This document shows positions 22,654 to 32,121 of a stretch of 38,971 nt of DNA, in pieces; positions within the stretch are counted from its first letter, which is position 1, and each line of letters begins with the position of its first letter. Location of the stretch: NCBI GenBank assembly GCA_029268305.1, contig JAJUGE010000025.1, positions 1 to 38,971 of the forward strand, read 5' to 3'. Source of the stretch: Alphaproteobacteria bacterium. GTDB lineage: Bacteria; Pseudomonadota; Alphaproteobacteria; JAJUGE01. The notes below the pieces were generated by a model. That model searched no databases. It was not told the DNA's origin and saw only the letters and a program-made list of their open reading frames with translations. The position numbers and the translations under genes were made by a program.

Positions 22654-23184
22654 CTAGGTGCGGGCGGCGGCTGCCTCTTCCCGCATCTTCAGCTTCATCT
22701 CGACCACCTTGTAGATGTCGAGACCGGTGATATCGACGATGTCGTGCAGGGGCAGGGCGGTCTCGCGCAGCAGCACCCGGGCGTGGACGTAAGGGTTGCG
22801 CCGCCACTTCCCGGAGGAAGCGCGCGAAGGCGGGCGCCGCGGCGCCGGCTGATCGGCATCCAAGCCACGTTCACGGGCGGCGCGCAGGGCGGCCTCTCGG
22901 CGCGCTTTGTCCGCCTGCAGCTGTGCGTCCATCATGTGGACCGCGCGGGCGAATGCCGATGCCGCTCGTGCTGCGGCGGCAGTGGCCTCGTCGCGGCGCG
23001 GCGGAGGCGGCGGGGGAGCGGGCTCTCCCCGGGCCGCTTCTTCGAGGGTCATGCCGTGACGATCGGCCAGTCGCGCCGCGGCCGCGAGCGCGTTCTCGCG
23101 CTCGCCCGCATAGGGGCTGCGGGCGGCGAGCTCCAGGAGATTGCGAAACCGCTCCTGTTCGGCTTCTGTGAAACGGTCTGAAAT
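22654..23184 (-). CDS. DUF2786-like protein with probable ATT start
   Basis: The open frame runs from 23220 (in-frame TAG at 23223-23221) to the stop at 22654. The DUF2786-like part, RFRNLLELAARS then ERENALAAAARLADRHGMTL, lies upstream of the first ATG (23052), so that ATG cannot be the true start. No ATG, GTG or TTG occurs before it. ATT 23184 is preceded by AGGG eight bases upstream and would give (M)SDRFTEAEQERFRNLLELA, a plausible start, making 176 residues. The middle is rich in Pro and Ala. The C-terminus (LPLHDIVDITGLDIYKVVEM) has a helix-turn-helix-like look. Function unknown. It is convergent with lapA. Confidence 0.65.
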   Translation of the reverse strand: MSDRFTEAEQERFRNLLELAARSPYAGERENALAAAARLADRHGMTLEEAARGEPAPPPPPPRRDEATAAAARAASAFARAVHMMDAQLQADKARREAALRAARERGLDADQPAPRRPPSRASSGKWRRNPYVHARVLLRETALPLHDIVDITGLDIYKVVEMKLKMREEAAAART

Positions 23185-23225
23185 CGTCTTCGCCCTGACT
23201 ACCGGATCGCCGACGGCTACCTACA

Positions 23226-23252
23226 TTAAGCAGCCGACCACGTTAAGCAGCC
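23226..23252. repeat. Two direct copies of TTAAGCAGCC
   Basis: TTAAGCAGCC occurs at 23226-23235 and again at 23243-23252, 17 bases apart, just upstream of the DUF2786 gene. It could be an operator. The short length makes chance possible. Confidence 0.4.
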
Positions 23253-23302
23253 AGGCCGCGGCTGCGTTCCGACGAAGATAGTGACCCCCGATCCGTTACG
23301 CA

Positions 23303-23352
23303 CGGGTGAAACGCACTCCCGGCCTCGGGTGAGACGGTGGACGGGTGTCTCG
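23303..23352 (+). repeat. Three CGGGTG-type repeats upstream of pyrF
   Basis: CGGGTGAAACG (23303-23313), CGGGTGAGACG (23326-23336) and CGGGTGTCTCG (23342-23352) stand in the 210-base gap before pyrF. The last two also contain GAGAC and GTCTC, which can pair. No promoter is clear. The site could be a leader or an operator, but chance is possible. Confidence 0.3.
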
Positions 23353-23394
23353 GGGGCGTGTAAACCGCTGCCGCTCTTTGACGCGGAGATCTGA

Positions 23395-24111
23395 ATGCAT
23401 CCACAGGCGGATCGAGTCTTCTGCGCCGTCGATACGGCCGACGAGGCGGTTGCCGCCGATTTGGCCGGCCGACTCGCGGAGGTCGTCGGCGGTGTCAAGC
23501 TCGGACTGGAATTCTTCCTCGCCAACGGGCCGGCGGCTGTGGCGCGGGTGGCGGCGGGAAGGCGCCTGTTCCTCGACCTGAAGCTGCACGACATCCCCAA
23601 TACCGTGGCGGCCGGCGTTCGCTCGGTGGCGCCGTTGCGGCCGTTCTGCCTGACGCTGCACGCCTCGGGAGGCGAGGCGATGCTGAAGGCGGCGGCGGCC
23701 GCGGCGAAACAGGCTGCGGCGGACGGCGGGTCTCCCCGCATGCGCCTCCTCGGGGTGACCGTCCTGACCAGCCTCGGCGAGCCGGATCTGGCCCGGCTCG
23801 GCCAGGTCGGACCGATCGCCGATCAGGTGCGCAGACTGGCCGAGCTCTCGCGCGAATGCGGGCTCGACGGTGTGGTCTGCTCGCCGCACGAGGTGGCGGA
23901 CCTGCGCGCACGCTGCGGCCCCGATTTCCTGTTGGTAACGCCTGGTGTGCGTCCGACCTGGGCAGCCACGGACGACCAGCAGCGCGTCATGTCGCCGGCG
24001 GAGGCGGTCGCGGCCGGCGCCGACTATCTCGTCATCGGCCGACCGATCACGCGCAACCCCGATCCGGCGGCTGCGGCCGCGCGGATCGTGCGCGAACTGG
24101 CAGCGGCCTGA
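23395..24111 (+). CDS. pyrF: Orotidine 5'-phosphate decarboxylase
   Basis: A protein of 238 residues. It makes UMP from OMP in pyrimidine synthesis. The catalytic signature is LFLDLKLHDIPNTV with D61, K63 and D66. VTPGVRP and ADYLVIGRPIT form the phosphate-binding end of the barrel. ATG 23395 has GGAG seven bases upstream. A stretch with three CGGGTG-type repeats precedes it (23303-23352). trpF starts three bases after the stop. Confidence 0.96.
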   Translation: MHPQADRVFCAVDTADEAVAADLAGRLAEVVGGVKLGLEFFLANGPAAVARVAAGRRLFLDLKLHDIPNTVAAGVRSVAPLRPFCLTLHASGGEAMLKAAAAAAKQAAADGGSPRMRLLGVTVLTSLGEPDLARLGQVGPIADQVRRLAELSRECGLDGVVCSPHEVADLRARCGPDFLLVTPGVRPTWAATDDQQRVMSPAEAVAAGADYLVIGRPITRNPDPAAAAARIVRELAAA

Positions 24112-24114
24112 GCC

Positions 24115-24765
24115 ATGTCGGTCGAGGCAAAGATCTGCGGCATCAACTCGCCCGAGGCGCTCGCGGCAGCGATCGACGGCGGCGCCCGCTGGGTCGGGCT
24201 CGTGTTCTATCCCCCGTCGCCGCGCTCGCTTCGGCCGGCCGCTGCAGCGGCGCTCGCGCGCGAGGCGGCCGGGCGGACGATTCGCACGGGGCTGTTCGTG
24301 GACCCGGACGATGCGCTGCTGGAAGCGACTCTGGCGGAGGTCCAGCTCGATCTCCTGCAGCTCCACGGAGCGGAAGCACCGGAACGGGTGCGTACGATCC
24401 GGGCGCGGTTCGGGCTGCCGGTGATGAAGGCGATTCCTGTCGCGGGCCCCGAAGACATCGAGGCAGCCCATCGCTGGGCCGACGTGGTCGATCGGCTCCT
24501 GTTCGACGCCAAGCCGCCGCGCGACATGAAGGACGCTCTTCCCGGCGGCAACGCGCTCTCGTTCGACTGGGAGCTGCTCGGCGGCACCCGCTGGCCCGTA
24601 CCCTGGATGCTCTCCGGTGGGCTGACGGCAGAGAACCTGGCGGAGGCGGCGCGGATCAGCGGCGCCCCCGCGGTCGACGTCTCCTCCGGCGTCGAGGCGC
24701 GGCCGGGCGTGAAAGATCCGAAGAAAATCGCGGAGTTCCTGCGCGTCGCGGCATCACTGAAATGA
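24115..24765 (+). CDS. trpF: Phosphoribosylanthranilate isomerase
   Basis: A protein of 216 residues that catalyses the third step of the tryptophan branch. The catalytic Cys8 is in KICGINS; the phosphate-binding loop (WMLSGGL) and the [12 protein letters not shown] motif are present. It is a stand-alone TrpF, as usual in alphaproteobacteria, not fused to TrpC. It is linked to pyrF upstream and followed by trpB after 91 bases, which hold a possible promoter. Confidence 0.96.
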   Translation: MSVEAKICGINSPEALAAAIDGGARWVGLVFYPPSPRSLRPAAAAALAREAAGRTIRTGLFVDPDDALLEATLAEVQLDLLQLHGAEAPERVRTIRARFGLPVMKAIPVAGPEDIEAAHRWADVVDRLLFDAKPPRDMKDALPGGNALSFDWELLGGTRWPVPWMLSGGLTAENLAEAARISGAPAVDVSSGVEARPGVKDPKKIAEFLRVAASLK

Positions 24766-24783
24766 CACGGCTTCCATTCCCGG

Positions 24784-24812
24784 TTGGAAAAGCGTTGATC
24801 CGCCGCTATTTT
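24784..24812 (+). promoter_or_regulatory. Candidate promoter for trpB-trpA-accD-folC
   Basis: TTGGAA (24784-24789) and TATTTT (24807-24812) are separated by 17 bases, each matching four of six consensus bases. It lies 45 bases before trpB in the trpF-trpB gap. I see no leader peptide or attenuator. Confidence 0.45.
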
Positions 24813-24856
24813 CCCGCCCCACGGGCAGTCTCGCAGCAGGTGAAACGAAGATTTTC

Positions 24857-26076
<1,220 letters not shown>

Positions 26077-26080
<4 letters not shown>

Positions 26081-26913
26081 GCGCGGGCGAGGGAAGGTTG
26101 GAGCGGCGCTTCGAGGCGCTCCGGGAGGCCGGCCGCGGCGGCTTCGTCTCCTATATCAGTGCCGGTGATCCGGACCGCGAGACCTCTCTCGCGATCCTGC
26201 GCGGCCTGCCCGCTGCCGGCGCCGACGTGATCGAGATCGGCGTGCCGTTCACCGACCCTATGGCCGACGGTCCCGCCATCCAGGCGGCCAACCAGCGCGC
26301 CCTCCGCGGCGGCATGACGTTGCGCGGCACGCTCGAGATGGTGCAGGAGTTCCGCCGCCAGGATAACGACACGCCCATCGCCCTCATGGGCTATTTCAAC
26401 CCGATCTATCGCTATGGCGTGGAAGCCTTCTCCCGGGACGCGGCCGCGGCCGGCATCGACGGTCTGATCGTCGTCGACCTCCCGCCCGAGGAGGACGCGG
26501 AGTTGCGGGTGCCGGCTCTTGCCGCGGGACTGCGTGTGATCCGCCTCACCGCGCCGACGAGCGACGACCGGCGCCTGCCGCGCATCCTCGAGGGCGCCGG
26601 CGGGTTCATCTATCACGTGGCGATCACCGGCATCACCGGCACGACCTCCGCATCGGCGGATGCCGTGGCGGCGGCGGTAGAGCGGCTGCGGCGGCACACT
26701 GACCTTCCGCTCGCGGTCGGCTTCGGCATCAGGACGCCGGAGCAGGCGGCCGAAGTGGCGCGCGTCGCCGACGCCGCGGTCGTCGGCTCGGCGCTGGTGC
26801 AGCGAATCGCCGACTGCCTCGAGCACGAGAAGCCGGAGCCGGAAGAAATCGTCGAGAGCGTGCTTTCGCTCGTGCGCGATCTCGCCGGCGGCGTGCGGAG
26901 CGCGCGCGCATGA
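26077..26913 (+). CDS. trpA: Tryptophan synthase alpha chain
   Basis: A protein of 278 residues. It splits indole-3-glycerol phosphate and passes indole to TrpB. Catalytic residues are E53 in [15 protein letters not shown] and D60. [11 protein letters not shown] and [10 protein letters not shown] are further family motifs. It overlaps trpB upstream and accD downstream by four bases each. Confidence 0.97.
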
Positions 26914-27920
26914 GCTGGCTGACCAATTTCGTTCGGCCCAAGCTGCAGCAGCTCGTCCGGCGGGAGACCCCGGACAATCTGTGGCATCAATGCCCGAGCT
27001 GCTCGCAGATGATCTTCCATCGCGAGCTGGAGAAGCAGCTGCACGTCTGCCCGCACTGCGGGCACCACATGCGTCTCGACGCGAAGCGCCGGCTCGGCAT
27101 GCTGTTCGACGAGGGCCAGTACGACCTGGCCGAGCTGCCGCCGGTTCCGGTCGACCCGCTCAAGTTCCGCGACACCAAGCGCTACACCGATCGCCTGAAG
27201 GAGGCGCAGAGCAAGACCGGCTACCAGGATGCTGTGCTGGTGGCGTCGGGAAGGATCGGCGGTCATGGGGCGGTCGTCGCCGTCTTCGATTTCTCCTTCC
27301 TCGGCGGCTCGATGGGTGTCGCCGTCGGCGAGGCGCTCCTGGAGGCTGCGCGGCTCGCGGTCCGTGATCGTGCGGCGCTGATCGTCGTTCCGGCTTCCGG
27401 CGGTGCGCGCATGCAGGAAGGCATCCTCGCGCTGATGCAGATGCCCCGCACCACGATTGCCGTGGCCGAGGTCAAGGAAGCCGGTCTGCCTTACATCGTC
27501 ATCATCACCGACCCCACCACCGGCGGCGTCAGCGCTTCCTTCGCCATGCTGGGCGACATCGCGATCTCGGAGCCGGGGGCCGCCATCGGCTTCGCCGGTC
27601 AGCGCGTCATCCAGCAGACGATCCGCGAGACCCTGCCCGAAGGTTTCCAACGCGCCGAATACCTGCTCCAGCACGGCATGATCGACATGGTCGTGCCGCG
27701 GTCGGAGCTCGCCGCGACCGTCGGACGGGCGCTCGGTCTGCTGTGCCAGCGTCAGGTCGAAGAGCCGCTCGACCTGACCGACATGGAGATACCCGCCGCC
27801 CCGGCAGAGGGTGCCCCGGTCGCGGAGGCATCCTCCGAGGAAGCGGGCGAGAACGAACCCGAAGGCGCGATCGACGGCGCCGAAGAGGAAGAGGCACGGA
27901 CCGCCGCGCCACGCAGTTGA
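26910..27920 (+). CDS. accD: Acetyl-CoA carboxylase carboxyltransferase, beta subunit
   Basis: A protein of 336 residues. A zinc ribbon at the N-terminus has C28, C31, C47 and C50 (CPSCS and CPHCG). The crotonase-fold carboxyltransferase follows, with SGGARMQEG and [14 protein letters not shown]. It moves the carboxyl group from biotin to acetyl-CoA with AccA, which is elsewhere. After about residue 290 there is an acidic, Ala/Glu-rich tail of about 45 residues that is not part of the domain. It is coupled to trpA and folC by overlaps. Confidence 0.97.
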   Translation: MSWLTNFVRPKLQQLVRRETPDNLWHQCPSCSQMIFHRELEKQLHVCPHCGHHMRLDAKRRLGMLFDEGQYDLAELPPVPVDPLKFRDTKRYTDRLKEAQSKTGYQDAVLVASGRIGGHGAVVAVFDFSFLGGSMGVAVGEALLEAARLAVRDRAALIVVPASGGARMQEGILALMQMPRTTIAVAEVKEAGLPYIVIITDPTTGGVSASFAMLGDIAISEPGAAIGFAGQRVIQQTIRETLPEGFQRAEYLLQHGMIDMVVPRSELAATVGRALGLLCQRQVEEPLDLTDMEIPAAPAEGAPVAEASSEEAGENEPEGAIDGAEEEEARTAAPRS

Positions 27921-29200
27921 GCCACCCCGACGCCATCCTGGCGCGCCTCCTGCGCCTGCACCCGAAGCTGATCGACCTCTCGCTCGGCCGGATCGAGCGC
28001 CTGCTGGCCGGGCTCGGTGACCCACACCGCCACCTGCCGCCGGTCATCCACGTCGCGGGAACGAACGGGAAGGGTTCGACCGTCGCCTTCCTCCGCGCAA
28101 TGCTCGAGGCGGCCGGCAAGACCGTCCACACCTACACCTCGCCCCATCTCGTTCGCTTCAACGAGCGCATCAGCGTCGCCGGCCGGGATGTCGACGACGA
28201 GGCGCTGTCCGCGCTGCTGCTCGAATGCGAGGAGGCCAATCGGGGTGAGCCGATCACCTTTTTCGAGATCACCACCGCGGCAGCCCTGCTCGCGTTCGCG
28301 CGGACGCCGGCAGACGTCGCTCTGCTGGAGGTCGGTCTCGGCGGTCGGCTGGATGCGACCAACGTCGTCGAAAGGCCGGCGGTGTGCGCGATCACCCCGA
28401 TCGGGCTCGATCATCAGCAGTATCTCGGTGACACGCTGACGCAGATCGCGGGCGAGAAGGCCGGGATCCTGAAGGCGGGGGTGCCGGCCGTGATCGCGCC
28501 GCAGCCGCCGGACGCGGCGCGCGCGATCGATGCGCGGGCGGATGCGATCGGCGCGCCGCTCCACCGCGCGGGCCGGGAATGGCGGGTCGCACCGGCAGGT
28601 GACGGTTTCGAATACGCCGGCAGTAGGTGGCGGCTCCAGCTCCCGTTGCCGGCGCTTCCCGGCCGACACCAGATCGACAATGCGGGGACGGCGATCGCCT
28701 GCCTCGAACGTTTCGAGCCGGGCATCGTCTCGCCCGAAGCCATCCGCGAAGGCCTCGGCACCGTGCGTTGGCCGGCGCGGCTGCAACGGCTCGGCAGCGG
28801 ACCGCTGCAGGCGTTGCTTTCCTCCGGATCGGAGCTGTGGCTCGACGGCGGCCACAACGCCGCCGCCGGAGCGGTTCTGGCGGAGATGGCGCGCGGCTGG
28901 TCCGACCTGCCGCTTCATCTCGTCGTCGGCATGCTCGACACGAAGGATGCCGCCGGCTTCCTCGCGCCGCTTGCGCCTCATGCACGCTCGCTGCGGGCGG
29001 TACCGATCCCCGGGGCCGAAGCCGGGCTTTCGGCCGAGGCCCTCGCGCGCGCCGCCCGGTCGGTGGGTCACGACGCTTCCGAAGCGCCCACGGTCGCCGA
29101 CGCGATCGCCGCGATCGTCGCCGAGGCCGGCAAGCTGGTCCGCATCCTGATCTGCGGCTCTCTCTACCTCGCCGGTGCGGTGCTCGCCTCCGACGGGTGA
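27917..29200 (+). CDS. folC: Folylpolyglutamate synthase / dihydrofolate synthase
   Basis: A protein of 427 residues of the Mur ligase superfamily. The P-loop is HVAGTNGKGST, followed by TYTSPHLVRFNERI, FEITTAAALLAF, GGRLDATN and DGGHN. It adds glutamate to folates and makes dihydrofolate. There is no ATG. TTG 27917 lies in TTGA, overlapping the accD stop by four bases like the other junctions of this operon, and gives the expected N-terminus [16 protein letters not shown]. The frame's earlier start at 27743 is rejected. Confidence 0.95.
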   Translation: MSHPDAILARLLRLHPKLIDLSLGRIERLLAGLGDPHRHLPPVIHVAGTNGKGSTVAFLRAMLEAAGKTVHTYTSPHLVRFNERISVAGRDVDDEALSALLLECEEANRGEPITFFEITTAAALLAFARTPADVALLEVGLGGRLDATNVVERPAVCAITPIGLDHQQYLGDTLTQIAGEKAGILKAGVPAVIAPQPPDAARAIDARADAIGAPLHRAGREWRVAPAGDGFEYAGSRWRLQLPLPALPGRHQIDNAGTAIACLERFEPGIVSPEAIREGLGTVRWPARLQRLGSGPLQALLSSGSELWLDGGHNAAAGAVLAEMARGWSDLPLHLVVGMLDTKDAAGFLAPLAPHARSLRAVPIPGAEAGLSAEALARAARSVGHDASEAPTVADAIAAIVAEAGKLVRILICGSLYLAGAVLASDG

Positions 29201-29204
29201 TGGC

Positions 29205-30179
29205 TCAGTACCACGGCCCCGAGAAGCGCCATCTCGGTGGCCGGACAGGGGGACCGAAGCGCCGGTCTATCCCCAGTACCGGCGGCAGGTTGTCCTGGGG
29301 CGGCGGTTCCGAGGGGCGGAGCGCCAGGAGCCGCTTGATCCGCTCTTCGGTCGGCGGATGCGTGCGCAGGAGCGAGGGATCGGGGATCCTCCGGCCCGGC
29401 ATGAACAGGTCTTCCCAGATCCGCCCCTGGCGTCGCTCGAGCTTGTTCAGCGCCGACGCCAGCCCGACCGGGTCGCCGGTCAATGTCGCAGCATCCAGGT
29501 CGGCTTCGTATTCCCGCGTGCGAGAGAGCGCGAGCTGCAGCAGGCTGCCGGCGGTCGGCGCCAGCCACAGGAACAGGATCAGGAGCCAGGGGAAACGCAC
29601 CTCGCCTGCGATCGCGAGCGGCAGGCTCAGGAACGCGATGAACACGCCGACATGCGCCATGGTGGCTGTCAGGCGGGACATCGTGTCGGCGAGGCCCATC
29701 ACCCAGAGATCGCGGTTGCGGATATGGCTGATCTCGTGCGCGAGAATGCCGGCCATCTCTCGCACGGTCATGGCGCGCAGCATCCCGTCGGTGAGGGCGA
29801 TGGAGGAATCCTCCGGGCTGCCGACGGCGAACGCGTTCAGGATCTGGCTCGGGATGTAATAGAGCTGCGGCGTCTTCGGCAGCCCGGCGCGCCTGGAGAG
29901 TTCCTCCGCCAGGTCCACCAGCTCCGGAATGTGCCGCCGGGTGATGGGGCGGGCGCCGTACATCGGCAGAATGACCCGCGGCGACACACGCGGGCTGAGG
30001 AGCAGCAGGAGCGCTCCGCCGATCGCACCCCAGATGATGCCTTCGGTGCCGAACAGCGCCCAGGTGCACAACGACACGATCGCGGTCATCCCCGCGAGGA
30101 GCAGCACCGAGTGGAGCAGATTGGCATTCTTGTGCCTCTGCCGCTCGGCCTCGTTCAGATAGCTCGCGGGTTGCCGCAT
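29205..30179 (-). CDS. htpX: HtpX-like M48 zinc metalloprotease
   Basis: A protein of 324 residues. Two membrane helices lie near 22-62. The zinc site is HEISH (H148, H152) with E223 in SRTREYEAD, and two more helices lie at about 175-212. It breaks down misfolded membrane proteins. ATG 30179 gives the family N-terminus; the open frame continues to 30449 but the extension is spurious. It ends four bases from the convergent folC. The upstream gap 30180-30300 shows a CCCCATATAT box but no good partner. Confidence 0.9.
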   Translation of the reverse strand: MRQPASYLNEAERQRHKNANLLHSVLLLAGMTAIVSLCTWALFGTEGIIWGAIGGALLLLLSPRVSPRVILPMYGARPITRRHIPELVDLAEELSRRAGLPKTPQLYYIPSQILNAFAVGSPEDSSIALTDGMLRAMTVREMAGILAHEISHIRNRDLWVMGLADTMSRLTATMAHVGVFIAFLSLPLAIAGEVRFPWLLILFLWLAPTAGSLLQLALSRTREYEADLDAATLTGDPVGLASALNKLERRQGRIWEDLFMPGRRIPDPSLLRTHPPTEERIKRLLALRPSEPPPQDNLPPVLGIDRRFGPPVRPPRWRFSGPWY

Positions 30180-30300
30180 CGCCGCTCCGACGCTGATGCT
30201 GGATGGATGACCTTGTCTGACCGATATATGGGGTGCGGCCGTTCCCGAGCGAACCCGCTGCGGTAGGTCCGACCAGGCGGCAGTATAGCGGACAAGCGGC

Positions 30301-31053
30301 TCAAGCGCCCTTCTGCGTGAACGCCAGATAGTCCGCTTCGACGTCTTCCATCGAGGCCCGGTAGAGGCGCTCTCCCGCTTCGACGCTGGCGAGCGAGGGA
30401 TCGGACCCGATCCGCCCGTCGGGGAATTGGCGGCGATAGTCGGCGGCATCGCGAATCTCGCCCACCGGCGCGATCTTCGGTGTCATCTGCGCCTGCTTGA
30501 CCGCGTCCGGATAGGCATAATAGCTGAGCGAGACTTCGGACGGTGTGGCGTGACGGCCTTCGGAGTCGCCGAAGAGCTCCTTCGACAGGGCCTTGACCTT
30601 GGCTCCCATGAACCAGTTGGCGAGCCTGCATCTGACCGGACGTCGGTCTTCCGGGGCCGTTCCGAGGCTCGATTGGGCATAGATCTCGGAGAAGGCGGCC
30701 GAGATGGTGGCGATGTTGCCGCCGTGCCCGTTCAGGAAATAGAAGCTGTCGAAGCCGTGCCGCGCCAGCGCGTTCACCACGTCGGTCACGACCGCGATCA
30801 GGGTGGTCGGCCTGAAGGTGATGGTGCCGGGAAAGGCCATGTGGTGCTGCGCCATGCCGATGCTGAGCGTGGGAGCGACCATGGCGCCGATCCGCTCCCC
30901 GACGCCGAAGGCGACGGTCTCCGGGCAGATGGCGTCGGTGCCGATCAATCCGTTGGGTCCATGTTGCTCGGTGGAGCCGATCGGGATGATGATGCCGGTG
31001 GAGCGCTGAAGGTAGCTCTCGACCTCCTGCCACGTGCAGAGCTGCAGACGCAT
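30301..31053 (-). CDS. Creatininase family amidohydrolase
   Basis: A protein of 250 residues. Metal ligands of the creatininase family are visible: E29 and H31 in GSTEQHGPNG, D40 in GTDAICPE, and H110 in FLNGHGGN, followed by ATPSEVSL. Members hydrolyse creatinine, formamides or other cyclic or linear amides, and the substrate cannot be told from the sequence. ATG 31053 has AAGG upstream. It is divergent from the MarR-like gene, which may regulate it. Confidence 0.88.
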   Translation of the reverse strand: MRLQLCTWQEVESYLQRSTGIIIPIGSTEQHGPNGLIGTDAICPETVAFGVGERIGAMVAPTLSIGMAQHHMAFPGTITFRPTTLIAVVTDVVNALARHGFDSFYFLNGHGGNIATISAAFSEIYAQSSLGTAPEDRRPVRCRLANWFMGAKVKALSKELFGDSEGRHATPSEVSLSYYAYPDAVKQAQMTPKIAPVGEIRDAADYRRQFPDGRIGSDPSLASVEAGERLYRASMEDVEADYLAFTQKGA

Positions 31054-31157
31054 GCTTGACCTTTCCGGACGGGGTAGGACAGTAAGCCGCAAACGTAGCC
31101 CACCGCGTGCAGGAGGCAAGGCGGCACGATCTCTGGCATATTGGGCTAGAAATGCCT

Positions 31158-31187
31158 GCAAATTTGCGCCGGGTTGCGACAACCCGG
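31158..31187. promoter_or_regulatory. Paired palindromes, candidate operator
   Basis: GCAAATTTGC (31158-31167) is a perfect 10-base palindrome. One base later CCGGGTTG-cga-CAACCCGG (31169-31187) is a perfect dyad with 8-base arms. They lie 22 bases before the MarR-like gene and in its gap with the creatininase gene. Sites of this kind are usual for MarR-family binding. A hairpin role in RNA is the alternative. Confidence 0.5.
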
Positions 31188-31209
31188 TTTCCGGTGGTGT
31201 GCTGAACGA

Positions 31210-31614
31210 ATGAAAACGAAGTACGGCTTCAGGCAGCGGAAGGAATATCTCGACATGTGCGATCGCATCGGCAATCGCTGGGTCGAGGTGTTCGAGGGGG
31301 ATGCGGAGCTCTACTCCTCCGCCTATTGGGACCTGCTGACCGAGATGTGGCGCCGCCAGGCTCCGGTTCGGAAGACGGATGCCGCCCGGTTCATGAAGGC
31401 GGTGAAGAGTCCGCACACCGCGGCCCGATACATCGAGACGGCGGTGGCGAAGGGACTGGTCATCGAGACCGCCAATCCCGACGATGCCCGTTCCAAGCTG
31501 GTCATGCTCGCCCCGGACACGCGCCGGCACCTCGACAGTTTCTTCGATGCCGCCGTCCGCGAGATGAAGAGCTCGCTGGAGCGGATCGAAGGCGGCTCCG
31601 ACGTCCGATCCTGA
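31210..31614 (+). CDS. MarR-like winged-helix regulator
   Basis: A protein of 134 residues. The N-terminal segment is helical. The region around 50-110 reads as a winged helix: LTEMWRRQAPVRKTDAARFM, then SPHTAARYIETAVAKGLVIE, then the wing NPDDARSKLVMLAPDTRRHL, which resembles the MarR family. ATG 31210 is chosen over an upstream start at 31174, which overlaps the dyads. It is divergent from the creatininase gene. The effector is unknown. The assignment rests on fold features only. Confidence 0.7.
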   Translation: MKTKYGFRQRKEYLDMCDRIGNRWVEVFEGDAELYSSAYWDLLTEMWRRQAPVRKTDAARFMKAVKSPHTAARYIETAVAKGLVIETANPDDARSKLVMLAPDTRRHLDSFFDAAVREMKSSLERIEGGSDVRS

Positions 31615-31638
31615 TCGGCGGCCGGGGTCGGGCGCGAT

Positions 31639-32025
31639 CTAGGCCGGTGCCTCGACCAGGCTGGTCTGGAAGTTGGCCGGCAGAACGATCTCGATCAGCT
31701 CGAGATCGTCGGAGTGATCGATCTCCCGGTGGCGTATGCCGGGGGGCTGGTGCACGCAGTCGCCGGCCTCCGCCGTCACGGTGCCGGCACCTTCGTATTC
31801 GAACGTCACCCAGCCCTTCAGCACATAGTACATCTGGAACTCGACCGTGTGGTTGTGCCACTGCGGCTCCGGGTGGACGCCCGGCCGCGCCCGGATCACG
31901 TGCGCCACGGCCTTGCCGCCGGTCGCCTCGGTCATGCCGAGGTCCCGGTATTCGAAGAAGGCGCGAAGCCCGTCTCCCTTGAATGTGCCGTCTTTCGCCT
32001 TCGCGATATGGAACTTCATCGTCAT
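31639..32025 (-). CDS. Small cupin domain protein
   Basis: A protein of 128 residues. The cupin motifs are WHNHTVEFQMYYVLKGWVTF, with likely metal ligands H57, H59 and Q64, and the second motif AEAGDCVHQPPGIRH with H99. It probably binds a metal ion. The substrate is unknown. ATG 32025 has the strong ribosome site GGGAGGA. The frame stays open for 1.4 kb upstream, but that part is antisense to the CinA-like gene. Confidence 0.85.
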   Translation of the reverse strand: MTMKFHIAKAKDGTFKGDGLRAFFEYRDLGMTEATGGKAVAHVIRARPGVHPEPQWHNHTVEFQMYYVLKGWVTFEYEGAGTVTAEAGDCVHQPPGIRHREIDHSDDLELIEIVLPANFQTSLVEAPA

Positions 32026-32121
32026 CGCCGTCCTCCCGCTCGCGTCACGCCGGCTTCCGGATTCAGGATGACGCCGGTCCCGCGATCTGCCAAAGGAATC
32101 CTGCAACGAGCGGAGCGGCAC

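Noticed and set aside
30224..30233. CCCCATATAT box upstream of htpX, like a sigma-32 -10 element
   Set aside because: No CTTGAAA-like -35 box lies at a suitable distance, so a heat-shock promoter is not supported.
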